From NCBI GenBank assembly GCA_002477505.1, contig DLQB01000149.1, positions 1 through 15,345 on the forward strand: 15,345 nucleotides of DNA, read 5' to 3'. The notes beneath the pieces were generated by a model. That model was not told where the DNA came from. It saw nothing but the letters and a program-made list of their open reading frames with translations, and ran no database searches. Each line of letters opens with the position of its first letter. The first letter of the stretch is position 1. The translations under genes and the position numbers were made by a program. This DNA comes from Flavobacteriales bacterium UBA7443. Lineage in GTDB: Bacteria; Bacteroidota; Bacteroidia; Flavobacteriales_D; Sanyastnellaceae. Positions 7,135 through 13,253 of this stretch are shown piece by piece.

Positions 7135-8052
7135 TCAAGGTTGGCAGGGAAGGAATGGTGAAGGTAACGTGCATTCTTGATTGGATGCATAAACCGTTTT
7201 GCCTCGAATATCTTTTGAGTCGAGGCAGTCCTGTATGAATTGAGCGCACGTTTTGCTGCAGTCGGTGTCACCCAATAATACATTGGTGAGGCCATGACCG
7301 GCATTGAGGTAGGCGTGAAGCTGGGCGTTTGGAAGGCATTCTGCAGCGGCACCGCCACCATGCAAAAGTAAAGCGCCCGGCGCATCACGTCGGCAGTGGT
7401 GATGGATTGCTTCACCATAAGGCACCAAAGCATCGCAAGTCCCGTGAAAGGCCAAAAGGGGTGTATTAGCGGCCTTTTCGACGGGTTCCATTGCACCACA
7501 CATGCTGATGACTCCCGTGGCGTCGAAGGATTTCAAATGATAGGCCGCATACAGAGCGGCATGGGCGCCTGCAGAGCTGCCTCCAACAAAGATTCCTGAG
7601 GGATAATTGGGACGCAGCACAGATAGGGCTTGTGTTAAATCTTCAGCAGCAGCCTCAATCGCCGCGCGCTTGGCTGCAATGCTAATCTCACAATGAAATC
7701 CTTGGTCTTTTTGAAGCAAGCGGTAATCGATGGATGCCACATCAATGCCGTAGCCAGCTAATTGCTCGCAAAATTCCACATTGAGCGGATGATTCCTGGA
7801 TCCGGCATAAAAGCCTCCTCCGTGCAGGAATAAAAAGAGGGGGCGTTCGAGAGCAGGGTCGGCGGATTCTTCAGGCAGTACTTTGGAATAAACATCCATT
7901 TGCAAAGCAGTGGTCAAGTCTGCCGCCATGAATTGCATTGTTTTTACCTCCAGATTTGCGGGAGGTTCAGCAACTGTAAGGTCGCGGAAGCCCACAATAA
8001 AGATGGCCAGTCCGATGGGGAGGAGGCTGCAGCAAGCAGTCCTTAAGGTCAA
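7135..8052 (-). CDS. Secreted cysteine-rich alpha/beta-hydrolase (esterase/lipase type)
   Basis: The product has 305 residues with a hydrophobic N-terminus (about residues 8-22) resembling a signal peptide. Alpha/beta-hydrolase features: FLFLHGGGFYAGS (73-85) with the HGGG oxyanion-hole motif of the hormone-sensitive-lipase/carboxylesterase group; nucleophile elbow GGSSAGA (157-163, Ser160); probable acid Asp207 in HGTCDALVPY; and probable His253 in NAGHG. Substrate is unknown; short-chain acyl or acetyl esters are typical for the group. Beyond the signal it has eleven cysteines (95, 121, 185, 206, 220, 239, 265, 269, 276, 294, 303), several in the C-terminal tail, pointing to disulfide-bonded export. 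The start is TTG at 8052, overlapping the xerD stop as TTGA; later starts would destroy the signal peptide. Its neighbour downstream is the TlpA-like thioredoxin. Confidence 0.85.
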   Translation of the reverse strand: MTLRTACCSLLPIGLAIFIVGFRDLTVAEPPANLEVKTMQFMAADLTTALQMDVYSKVLPEESADPALERPLFLFLHGGGFYAGSRNHPLNVEFCEQLAGYGIDVASIDYRLLQKDQGFHCEISIAAKRAAIEAAAEDLTQALSVLRPNYPSGIFVGGSSAGAHAALYAAYHLKSFDATGVISMCGAMEPVEKAANTPLLAFHGTCDALVPYGEAIHHHCRRDAPGALLLHGGGAAAECLPNAQLHAYLNAGHGLTNVLLGDTDCSKTCAQFIQDCLDSKDIRGKTVYASNQECTLPSPFLPCQP

Positions 8053-8993
8053 GATTTTTGCTTTTTGGTGGCGGACTCAGGCGACCTCGGATGGAAATGC
8101 TCAATCTGATCCCTGAGGAACCGGCGATCCAGGTGGGTGTAGATTTCGGTGGTGGCGATTTGCTCGTGCCCCAGCATTTCTTGGACCGCACGAAGGTCGG
8201 CGCCTGATTCAATCAGATGCGTTGCAAAACTATGTCGGAACGTGTGGGGAGAGATGCTCTTTCGAATTTGCGCTTGAATGGATATGCGACGCAACATTGT
8301 AAATGCCATTTGACGACTGAGGCCTCGTCCTTGTCTTCCCAGGAAAACGGTGTCTTCATGGCCTTTCATGGGAAGGATTTCGGCACGATACTGCACGAGG
8401 TAATCATCGATTGCATTGAGCGCGGTGGAGCCAATCGGAACAATTCGCACCTTATTTCCTTTTCCAGTGACTTGAACAACCTTATCGACAAAATCAACTT
8501 TTGAAAGCTGCAACTCGCAAAGCTCGGTGACACGAAGCCCGCAACTGTACAAAACCTCGAGCATTGCCTTGTTTCGCACGCCTTCTCTCCGAGAAAGATC
8601 AATGCTTGAAATGATGCGATCAATTTCTTCGATGCTCAGGACATCCGGTAGTTTTCGCTCCGGTCGAGGCGAAGAGACCAATTCAACCGGATCAATGGAA
8701 ATGATTTTTTCAAGCCGCAGGTATTTTGAAAAACTCCGGATACCGGATAGCATTCGGGCTTGGCTATTGCGCGCAATATCACGGTCAAATAAAAACTGCA
8801 TGTATTGTTGAACCGCATCGGTGTCAACTTTACCTGGATGAGGGATTGATTGCTCTTCCAAACAGTACTTCGAAAATTGCTTGATGTCGCGCAAGTAAGC
8901 GGCGATGGAATTCTCACTTAAACCACGTTCGAGGCGAAGGTGCTCTTCGTATCCCTTGATTGTTGATTTCCAATCTGATTGCACAGTCGACAT
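8049..8993 (-). CDS. xerD: Tyrosine site-specific recombinase XerD
   Basis: The product has 314 residues from ATG at 8993. The N-terminal SAM-like core-binding domain (about 5-95) includes YEEHLRLERGLSENSIAAYL, characteristic of Xer proteins. The catalytic domain has Arg154 (SCGLRVTELCEL), the beta-hairpin lysine region VTGKGNKVRIVP, HTFRHSFATHL (H250, R253), LGH (H276) and the nucleophile Tyr285 (TTEIYTHLD), then the C-terminal FHPR. With XerC it would resolve chromosome dimers at dif. XerD is preferred over XerC because of the C-terminal 'DRRFLRDQIEHFHPR' and the length, but orthologue assignment needs the second paralogue. The ATG overlaps the upstream stop by one base (TAATG); a TTG at 9005 is in frame but adds only four residues. 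No integrase-associated att repeats are seen nearby, so it looks chromosomal rather than mobile. Confidence 0.9.
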   Translation of the reverse strand: MSTVQSDWKSTIKGYEEHLRLERGLSENSIAAYLRDIKQFSKYCLEEQSIPHPGKVDTDAVQQYMQFLFDRDIARNSQARMLSGIRSFSKYLRLEKIISIDPVELVSSPRPERKLPDVLSIEEIDRIISSIDLSRREGVRNKAMLEVLYSCGLRVTELCELQLSKVDFVDKVVQVTGKGNKVRIVPIGSTALNAIDDYLVQYRAEILPMKGHEDTVFLGRQGRGLSRQMAFTMLRRISIQAQIRKSISPHTFRHSFATHLIESGADLRAVQEMLGHEQIATTEIYTHLDRRFLRDQIEHFHPRSPESATKKQKS

Positions 8994-10210
8994 TAGGGTA
9001 TCCAATTTTGTTGTGTGGTGAGCAAGGCCTCTTGAACCGTTATTCTACTTTCTCCGTTGTAGGCGGTAACAAATGGGCCAGGTAAATCGTGATTTGCGCG
9101 AATTTGAACCCGCTCATCACGTGCAGCTTCGTATTGCATGAATGAGCCGGTCATGTATTTGATCCATTCTTCGTGCTCCACGATCATCAGGGCCTTGTTG
9201 AATTGGTAGCGCTGGACAAAATGAGATGCAGGCACACGTTGGTGAGATGCTAGAACCTGCACTTTGAATCGGATGCCTGGTTGCGACGGCGCCTGACCTT
9301 GAGGATTCGCTGATGCATCTTGGCTGCTTGGATTGCTGCCGTTCTTCGGCTCAAGTGCTGATTCCACAGGATCGGAGGCTGCAATAGCCTCAAGTTCGGG
9401 CTCCAAGGCGTCTATGGTCAATTCCACAGCGGTCTCTTGAATCACGGTGGAGGCCTTTCCTAGAATTGTGCTCGAACAGATTTCGGTGTCTCCCATTACG
9501 CGATACGAGACTTCAAAAGGGCCTTCGGGTGATTGCTGCCAGACGAACAAGATGGATTGGTCAAACACATCCCTCAAGCTGGCTTCCCCATCTTCAAGGG
9601 GTTCAGCCTTGCATTGCCCCAACAAGACGTCTTCAATTTTTAGAAACTGCCCAGGTTCATGACCGCTGATGGATAATGTCATTTTCCCCACATCGGGCCC
9701 CTCAGCTTGCCAGCTGCGAATGATTGAAAGGCCATTTGGGCTTGCGGGGTCGAAACCGACTTCATCCTCCAAAATTTCCAGCGATACATGATGAGGTTCG
9801 AATTCAACATCCTTCCTTGTTCCGTCAGAGATATATGAGAACCATTGGGTGATTGTTCCTCCTTGAAACTGAGAGGTGGCGGTCAATCGCATTTTGAGAA
9901 AGATTGTTTCTCCGGGTGCGGTGTCGACCCAGATGAATTTGCCTCGGCCGTTTTCAAAGGTGAAAGAGGCTCCAGAGTCTTCAATCGACTCAGCAACCAC
10001 TCCTTCTGGGAATTGGGCTTGAAAACGAGCAAAGCCGCCAGAGCTTCCTGTTTCTAGGCTCCAGGTGGCCAGCGCTGTTTGCCCAACGTGCATTTGTGCA
10101 GGCAAATCATGTTCCTCGACGATGCCATGGTTGATGATTCCAGCGATGATTATCGGTCGAATCAACAAACTTGCGAGCCAGAAATATGGATGAAAGACAG
10201 TGCCAATCAT
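8993..10210 (-). CDS. Exported protein with two related beta-rich repeats and a C-terminal SPOR-like domain
   Basis: The product has 405 residues. The N-terminal ~30 residues are hydrophobic and look like a signal peptide or anchor. Two segments look like copies of one beta-sandwich module: about 43-112 (ending GKFIWVDTAPGETIFLKMRL) and about 172-240 (ending ILFVWQQSPEGPFEVSYRV). Both contain 'ES/EP-I/L-ED...ASF/ASL...F.W....PEG/PGE'. A low-complexity Ala/Ser/Pro/Gln linker (about 268-312) leads to a domain at about 313-396 beginning FKVQVLASHQRVPASHF and containing HEEWIKYMTGSFMQYEAARDER, as in SPOR-like peptidoglycan-binding domains of Bacteroidota. I infer an envelope protein that binds denuded peptidoglycan. 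It heads the xerD-esterase-thioredoxin operon; the coupling to xerD (TAATG) hints at a link to division but does not prove it. No confident promoter was found. Confidence 0.75.
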   Translation of the reverse strand: MIGTVFHPYFWLASLLIRPIIIAGIINHGIVEEHDLPAQMHVGQTALATWSLETGSSGGFARFQAQFPEGVVAESIEDSGASFTFENGRGKFIWVDTAPGETIFLKMRLTATSQFQGGTITQWFSYISDGTRKDVEFEPHHVSLEILEDEVGFDPASPNGLSIIRSWQAEGPDVGKMTLSISGHEPGQFLKIEDVLLGQCKAEPLEDGEASLRDVFDQSILFVWQQSPEGPFEVSYRVMGDTEICSSTILGKASTVIQETAVELTIDALEPELEAIAASDPVESALEPKNGSNPSSQDASANPQGQAPSQPGIRFKVQVLASHQRVPASHFVQRYQFNKALMIVEHEEWIKYMTGSFMQYEAARDERVQIRANHDLPGPFVTAYNGESRITVQEALLTTQQNWIP

Positions 10211-10313
10211 ACATGCAAGCTATCGTGAGGTGAGCTGTTTTTGCGGGGGTTCTTAAGGAATTCTAAACAGCACTTTGTGAGTGAAGCGCACGCATCGGGA
10301 GTGGGATAGGGGC

Positions 10314-10350
10314 AAAAAAATAGTCCTGCCCCAACGTTTTGGGGCAGGAC
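10314..10350 (-). terminator. Strong intrinsic terminator on the minus strand with no gene in front of it
   Basis: A perfect 10-bp GC-rich stem (10323-10332 pairs with 10341-10350, GTCCTGCCCC/GGGGCAGGAC) with an 8-nt loop is followed on the minus strand by TATTTTTTT (10322-10314). Read on plus there is no T-tract, so it works only for minus transcripts. The next minus-strand gene upstream, ribBA, already ends at the terminator at 10878-10905, and rpmE2 lies between on plus; so this terminator needs a different transcript. Confidence 0.8.
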
Positions 10351-10406
10351 CAACTTAACCAAATTATCACTTGATGCTTGGCGCTGTGGCCAAACTCACT
10401 TAAAAC
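10314..10406 (-). ncRNA. Candidate small RNA (about 90 nt)
   Basis: The proposed transcript starts about 6 nt downstream of the minus-strand TAnnTTTG box at 10412-10419 and ends in the T-tract of the terminator at 10314-10350. The body contains a second hairpin: TTGGC 10378-10382 pairs with GCCAA 10389-10393, 6-nt loop. No open reading frame of note was found in it. I do not recognise an RNA family. The start is inferred from the promoter match alone, so the 5' end could be off by many bases. Confidence 0.4.
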
Positions 10407-10411
10407 CATTA

Positions 10412-10439
10412 CAAACGTAGAGGCTTACATGATGTCAAA
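10412..10439 (-). promoter_or_regulatory. Possible promoter for the candidate small RNA
   Basis: On the minus strand TACGTTTG (10419-10412) matches TAnnTTTG exactly. A TTTG (10439-10436) lies 16 nt upstream; the usual spacing for the -33 element is about 19 nt, so this part of the match is weaker. Confidence 0.4.
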
Positions 10440-10490
10440 ACGCCGAATGCGAATTGGTTATTGACATGCTTTCGTTAAAAAGTGCAAGTA

Positions 10491-10521
10491 TTTGATTTTC
10501 TTTGATTGTCATCTATCTTTG
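10491..10521 (+). promoter_or_regulatory. Bacteroidota-type promoter of rpmE2
   Basis: A TTTG element (10491-10494) is separated by 19 nt from an exact TAnnTTTG box, TATCTTTG (10514-10521). This is the consensus -33/-7 arrangement of the Bacteroidota primary sigma factor. It predicts a start near 10527 and a leader of about 23 nt before the rpmE2 ATG at 10550. It is the best-formed promoter in the window. Confidence 0.75.
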
Positions 10522-10549
10522 CGCCCCGCTAAGGATAACACAAGAGACC

Positions 10550-10858
10550 ATGAAAGAAGGAATTCACCCAGAGAACTACCGTGAGGTTGTGTTCAAGGAC
10601 ATGTCGAATGAATACTCATTCTTGAGCCGTTCAGCGGCGACGACAAAGGAAACCATCCAATGGGAGGATGGAAAGGAATATCCATTGATCAAGATGGAGG
10701 TGAGCCACAAGTCACATCCTTTCTACACAGGCAAGGCACAATTCGTGGATACAGCAGGACGAATCGATAAATTCCGTCAGAAGTACCAGAAGTTTGATAA
10801 GAAATCAGCAGCTGAAGGCGAAAGCGCAAAAGAGGAAGGCGCTTCAGAAGAGTCGTAA
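10550..10858 (+). CDS. rpmE2: Ribosomal protein bL31, type B (zinc-free)
   Basis: The product has 102 residues. It begins MKEGIHPENYREVVFKDMSN and continues with KSHPFYTGKAQFVDTAGRIDKFRQKY, the recognisable L31 core with the 'HPFYTG' signature. It lacks the four cysteines of zinc-binding L31, so it is the C-minus, type B form (as E. coli YkgM), a component of the 50S central protuberance and intersubunit bridge. After the core it has an acidic, Ser/Ala/Glu-rich tail of about 20 residues (DKKSAAEGESAKEEGASEES), as often seen in this phylum. ATG 10550 is chosen over an upstream ATT-type extension because the L31 family starts here and the promoter predicts transcription starting near 10527. In many bacteria type B L31 is induced by zinc starvation; no Zur-like operator is recognisable here, so it may be the only, constitutive L31. 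Confidence 0.96.
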   Translation: MKEGIHPENYREVVFKDMSNEYSFLSRSAATTKETIQWEDGKEYPLIKMEVSHKSHPFYTGKAQFVDTAGRIDKFRQKYQKFDKKSAAEGESAKEEGASEES

Positions 10859-10877
10859 AGCACGGCTGTTAGGCATG

Positions 10878-10905
10878 AAAAAAGCCCTCGATTGAGGGCT
10901 TTTTT
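10878..10905. terminator. Bidirectional intrinsic terminator shared by rpmE2 and ribBA
   Basis: A perfect 12-bp inverted repeat, AAAAAAGCCCTC (10878-10889) and GAGGGCTTTTTT (10894-10905), with a GATT loop gives a GC-rich stem followed by six Ts on either strand. It lies 19 nt after the rpmE2 stop and 25 nt after the ribBA stop, ending both convergent transcripts. Confidence 0.93.
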
Positions 10906-10930
10906 CGTGATTGATTTTTCGCGTTTACAA

Positions 10931-12043
10931 TCAGGTGAGCGGCGACAGTTTGCAAATTTCCAGACCATATCCAATGTTTCCAATGGGGCGGTCGGTGTCT
11001 GTGAGAACATTGAGTTTTCGAATGCCCAAATGCCGGATGATTTGTGCGCCGATGCCGTAATCTTTTGAATCCATTGGTGCAGCCTTTACTTCGTCTGACG
11101 TTCGATTTTTTTCGAAAACGCGCAATTCTTCGAGAAGTCCGCCTCCGTTGGAGCTTCTGCTGATGTAAATAATCGCTCCTTTCCCTTCTTTTTCAACGCG
11201 CTGCATGGCGGCATGCAATTTTGGGCCTTTTCCAATGTCGAGCAATTGAAAGACATCGCCAATCAAGTTGCTGCTGTGCACGCGGATAGGGACTTCGTCT
11301 TCTTCATTCCACTCTCCTTTCACCAAGGCCAAATGTTCCATGTCGTTGGTGAGTTGACGAAAAGCAATGGCCTTGAACGATCCAAAAGCAGTGTTAATTT
11401 CGGTTTCTATGGTTCGTTCAATGAGTGTTTCATTCTGAAGCCGATATTCAATTAAATCAGCAATGGAGACGACTTTAAGATCAAATTTCTTGGCCAATTC
11501 TTGGCATTCGGGCAACCGTGCCATGGTGCCATCTTCGTTCATGATCTCGACGATCACTCCAGCAGGCTCGAATCCGGCCAGCCGGGAAAAGTCAATGGCG
11601 GCTTCAGTGTGTCCTGCACGGCGCAGCACCCCTCCGCGCTTTGCGCGAAGTGGAAAAATGTGTCCCGGTCTGCCGAGTTCCTCATTTTTTGTCGCTGGAT
11701 CAATCAAGGCTTTGATCGTTTTTGCTCGATCTTGAGCAGAAATCCCGGTGGTGCAACCATGGCCAAGCAAGTCGACCGACACGGTAAAAGGGGTTTCAAA
11801 TGCGGCATTGTTGGCAGGAACCATTAACTCCAAATCCAATTCGTCGCAGCGATCTTCTATCAATGGTGCGCAAATCAGCCCTCGTCCGTGCGTGGCCATG
11901 AAGTTGACAACCTCGGGTGTTGCGTGACGCGCAGCAACTAGAAAATCACCTTCATTCTCTCGGTCTTCATCGTCGACAACGATGATGACTTCTCCGTTGC
12001 GAACGGCTTCAATGGCCGCTGGAATGTTGTCGAGTTCATTCAT
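10931..12043 (-). CDS. ribBA: 3,4-dihydroxy-2-butanone-4-phosphate synthase fused to a degenerate GTP cyclohydrolase II-like domain (RibBA family)
   Basis: The product has 370 residues. The RibB half (1-200) is intact: acidic active-site loop VVDDEDRENEGDF (22-34), THGRG (51-55), FTVSVDLL (86-93), GRPGHIFPL (124-132, His128) and GHTEAA (144-149, Glu147). It converts ribulose 5-phosphate to the four-carbon riboflavin precursor. The RibA-like half (about 205-370) keeps the fold, e.g. ALVKGEW, VRVHSSNLIGDVF (253-265), KDYGIGAQIIRHLGI (327-341) and NIGYGLEI. However, the zinc cysteines are gone: the usual HSECLTGD reads HSSNLIGD, RCDCG reads LDIGKG (268-273), and the catalytic RQEGRG reads SRSSNGGG (295-302). 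GTP cyclohydrolase activity is therefore unlikely and a separate ribA should exist. The start ATG is four bases from a TAnnTTTG box, suggesting a leaderless mRNA. It ends at the shared terminator with rpmE2. Confidence 0.93.
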   Translation of the reverse strand: MNELDNIPAAIEAVRNGEVIIVVDDEDRENEGDFLVAARHATPEVVNFMATHGRGLICAPLIEDRCDELDLELMVPANNAAFETPFTVSVDLLGHGCTTGISAQDRAKTIKALIDPATKNEELGRPGHIFPLRAKRGGVLRRAGHTEAAIDFSRLAGFEPAGVIVEIMNEDGTMARLPECQELAKKFDLKVVSIADLIEYRLQNETLIERTIETEINTAFGSFKAIAFRQLTNDMEHLALVKGEWNEEDEVPIRVHSSNLIGDVFQLLDIGKGPKLHAAMQRVEKEGKGAIIYISRSSNGGGLLEELRVFEKNRTSDEVKAAPMDSKDYGIGAQIIRHLGIRKLNVLTDTDRPIGNIGYGLEICKLSPLT

Positions 12044-12047
12044 GGCG

Positions 12048-12055
12048 CAAAAGTA
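12048..12055 (-). promoter_or_regulatory. -7 box of ribBA, four bases before the start codon
   Basis: On minus, TACTTTTG matches TAnnTTTG exactly and is followed by GCGC and then ATG (12043-12041). Transcription starting 5-7 nt after the box would begin at or next to the A of the start codon, giving a leaderless mRNA. No -33 element was found. Confidence 0.6.
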
Positions 12056-12080
12056 GGGATTAGAAAGGGGATGTGTGCCC

Positions 12081-12088
12081 TAAATTTG
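12081..12088 (+). promoter_or_regulatory. -7 box of def, four bases before the start codon
   Basis: TAAATTTG matches TAnnTTTG exactly and is followed by CCCC and then ATG (12093-12095). The layout mirrors the ribBA box on the other strand; the two boxes are 25 nt apart. A leaderless def mRNA is predicted. No -33 element was found. Confidence 0.6.
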
Positions 12089-12092
12089 CCCC

Positions 12093-12668
12093 ATGATTTT
12101 ACCGATAGTTGCATTTGGGGATTCGGTGCTGAAGGCGGAGGCTGCTGAAATTGTCCAGCCGCACGAAGGCTTGGCGGCTTTGATCGAGAATATGTGGGAA
12201 ACCATGTACGATGCGGATGGAGTTGGGTTGGCTGCCCCGCAAATTGGCCAGTCGATTCGAATTTTCGTTTGCGATGGCTCGCCTTTCGCGGATGGAGAGC
12301 GAGGAGATGCCTCGTGCGTTGATTTCAAACGCGTGATGATTAACCCTGTGATATTCGAGGAGTCAGAGGAGTTGTGCGACATGGAGGAGGGGTGTTTGTC
12401 TATACCGGGCATTCGCGAAGGGGTTGAGCGACCCGTTTCCATTGGCGTGGAATATTACGATGCGAATTGGGAATTGAAGGAGGAGAGGCTCACCGGACTA
12501 GCCGCGCGAATTGTTCAACACGAAAACGATCACTTGGACGGGATGCTGATCACGGATCATATTCCGCCCATGCGCCGGAGATTGCTCCACGGAAAGTTGC
12601 GCGACATTGGCAAAGGCAAGGTGCCTGTCAGTTACCGGATGCGTTTTCCTCAGCAGCGCGGTCGATGA
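12093..12668 (+). CDS. def: Peptide deformylase
   Basis: The product has 191 residues, a normal length. It removes the formyl group from the N-terminal methionine of nascent proteins on the ribosome and uses an Fe2+/Zn2+ ion. The three family motifs are complete: GVGLAAPQIG (43-52), EEGCLSIPG (98-106) with metal-binding Cys101, and HENDHLDG (143-150) with metal ligands His143 and His147 and catalytic Glu144. The insert between motif 1 and motif 2 (about residues 60-98) and the basic C-terminal tail (RRRLLHGKLR...RMRFPQQRGR) follow the pattern of Bacteroidota deformylases. ATG 12093 begins the conserved MILPIVAFGD. It diverges from ribBA over 49 nt and its stop overlaps the next gene (ATGA). 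Confidence 0.96.
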   Translation: MILPIVAFGDSVLKAEAAEIVQPHEGLAALIENMWETMYDADGVGLAAPQIGQSIRIFVCDGSPFADGERGDASCVDFKRVMINPVIFEESEELCDMEEGCLSIPGIREGVERPVSIGVEYYDANWELKEERLTGLAARIVQHENDHLDGMLITDHIPPMRRRLLHGKLRDIGKGKVPVSYRMRFPQQRGR

Positions 12669-13168
12669 TCAACTTGTCACCTGCAATACAGGTCGGGCTT
12701 TTGCTTGTGCTCTCTTCCCCGCTCATGCGCTGCACGGAAGACGCTTCCTCAGATCGTTGTGCCGATCGCCTGGCTGCAATTGCAGACATGGAAGAGCAGA
12801 TGCTTGCATCCCCAGAAACACTGAACGCTTCATTGCGGAGCGATTTGATGCGTGCCTATGCTGAATTTTCAAATGGTTGTCATGATTTTGAGCAGACACC
12901 AGAGTTTCTTTTTCGAAGAGCAGATTTGCTTCGGTCCGCGGGCCAATTTCAAGAAGCGATGACCCAGCTTCGTGACATTCATGATCATTACAAGGACTTC
13001 GATAAGCGTCCCATTTGTGCATTTTTGGTTGGCTTCATTGCTGAAGTTGAGCTCAATGACCGGGAGCAAGCGCGGAAAATTTATGAGCAGGTGATTGAGC
13101 TGCACCCGGAGAGTCCCGCAGCAATTTGGGCGAAACAGTCCATTGAAAACTTGCCAGTAGTGCCATAG
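12665..13168 (+). CDS. Small exported TPR-type protein of unknown function
   Basis: The product has 167 residues. ATG 12665 overlaps the def stop (ATGA), and only from this start does the protein open with a secretion signal, MINLSPAIQVGLLLVLSSPL, followed by MRC. Cys23 could be a lipidation site, but Arg at -1 is not canonical for a lipobox, so lipoprotein status is uncertain. Residues about 80-155 contain helical hairpins of tetratricopeptide type: FLFRRADLLRSAGQFQEAMTQL, then ELNDREQARKIYEQVIELHP with the typical A-x3-Y...P spacing. TPR proteins act as protein-binding scaffolds; no partner can be named. It is probably co-transcribed with def, but a functional link to deformylation is not implied. 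Confidence 0.82.
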   Translation: MINLSPAIQVGLLLVLSSPLMRCTEDASSDRCADRLAAIADMEEQMLASPETLNASLRSDLMRAYAEFSNGCHDFEQTPEFLFRRADLLRSAGQFQEAMTQLRDIHDHYKDFDKRPICAFLVGFIAEVELNDREQARKIYEQVIELHPESPAAIWAKQSIENLPVVP

Positions 13169-13232
13169 CAAGGGAAGATTGGGTCGGTCAAAAGCATTGT
13201 GTGATTGCAAAGGTTAAGTCGATTTCGCTTCA

Positions 13233-13240
13233 TACTTTTG
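13233..13240 (+). promoter_or_regulatory. -7 box upstream of the aldolase gene
   Basis: TACTTTTG matches TAnnTTTG exactly and lies 13 nt before ATG 13254, giving a leader of about 8 nt. The nearest TTG upstream (13205-13207) is 25 nt away, farther than the usual ~19, so the -33 element is unclear. Confidence 0.55.
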
Positions 13241-13253
13241 TGCCCAAATTCAA

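Larger units (their letters stand above)
10211..10549. other. Intergenic region between the SPOR-protein operon and rpmE2
   Basis: These 339 bases contain no credible protein gene. They hold, from left to right: about 100 bases of leader for the minus-strand operon without a clear promoter; a strong inverted repeat with an adjacent A-tract (terminator on minus); a candidate small RNA body with a second short hairpin (10378-10393); a minus-strand TAnnTTTG box (10412-10419); and the plus-strand rpmE2 promoter (10491-10521). Both flanking genes diverge from here. Confidence 0.7.

Noticed and set aside
8049..8993. The tyrosine recombinase as an integrase marking a mobile element
   Set aside because: It has XerD length and C-terminus, sits inside an operon of chromosomal genes, and there is no tRNA, direct repeat or phage-like gene nearby.
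10429..10464. Tiny + strand open frame of 11 residues (MMSKRRMRIGY) in the rpmE2 upstream region
   Set aside because: It is too short to support. It lies upstream of the well-formed rpmE2 promoter, so it would not be on that transcript, and nothing suggests translation.
10461..10489. TTGACA resembling a sigma-70 -35 element upstream of rpmE2
   Set aside because: No TATAAT-like sequence follows at 16-18 nt, and the phylum's own promoter pattern (TTTG-N19-TAnnTTTG) is present just downstream.
12467..12664. N-terminal extension of the TPR protein starting at 12467
   Set aside because: The extension lies wholly inside def in another frame, and would bury the secretion signal that begins exactly at ATG 12665.
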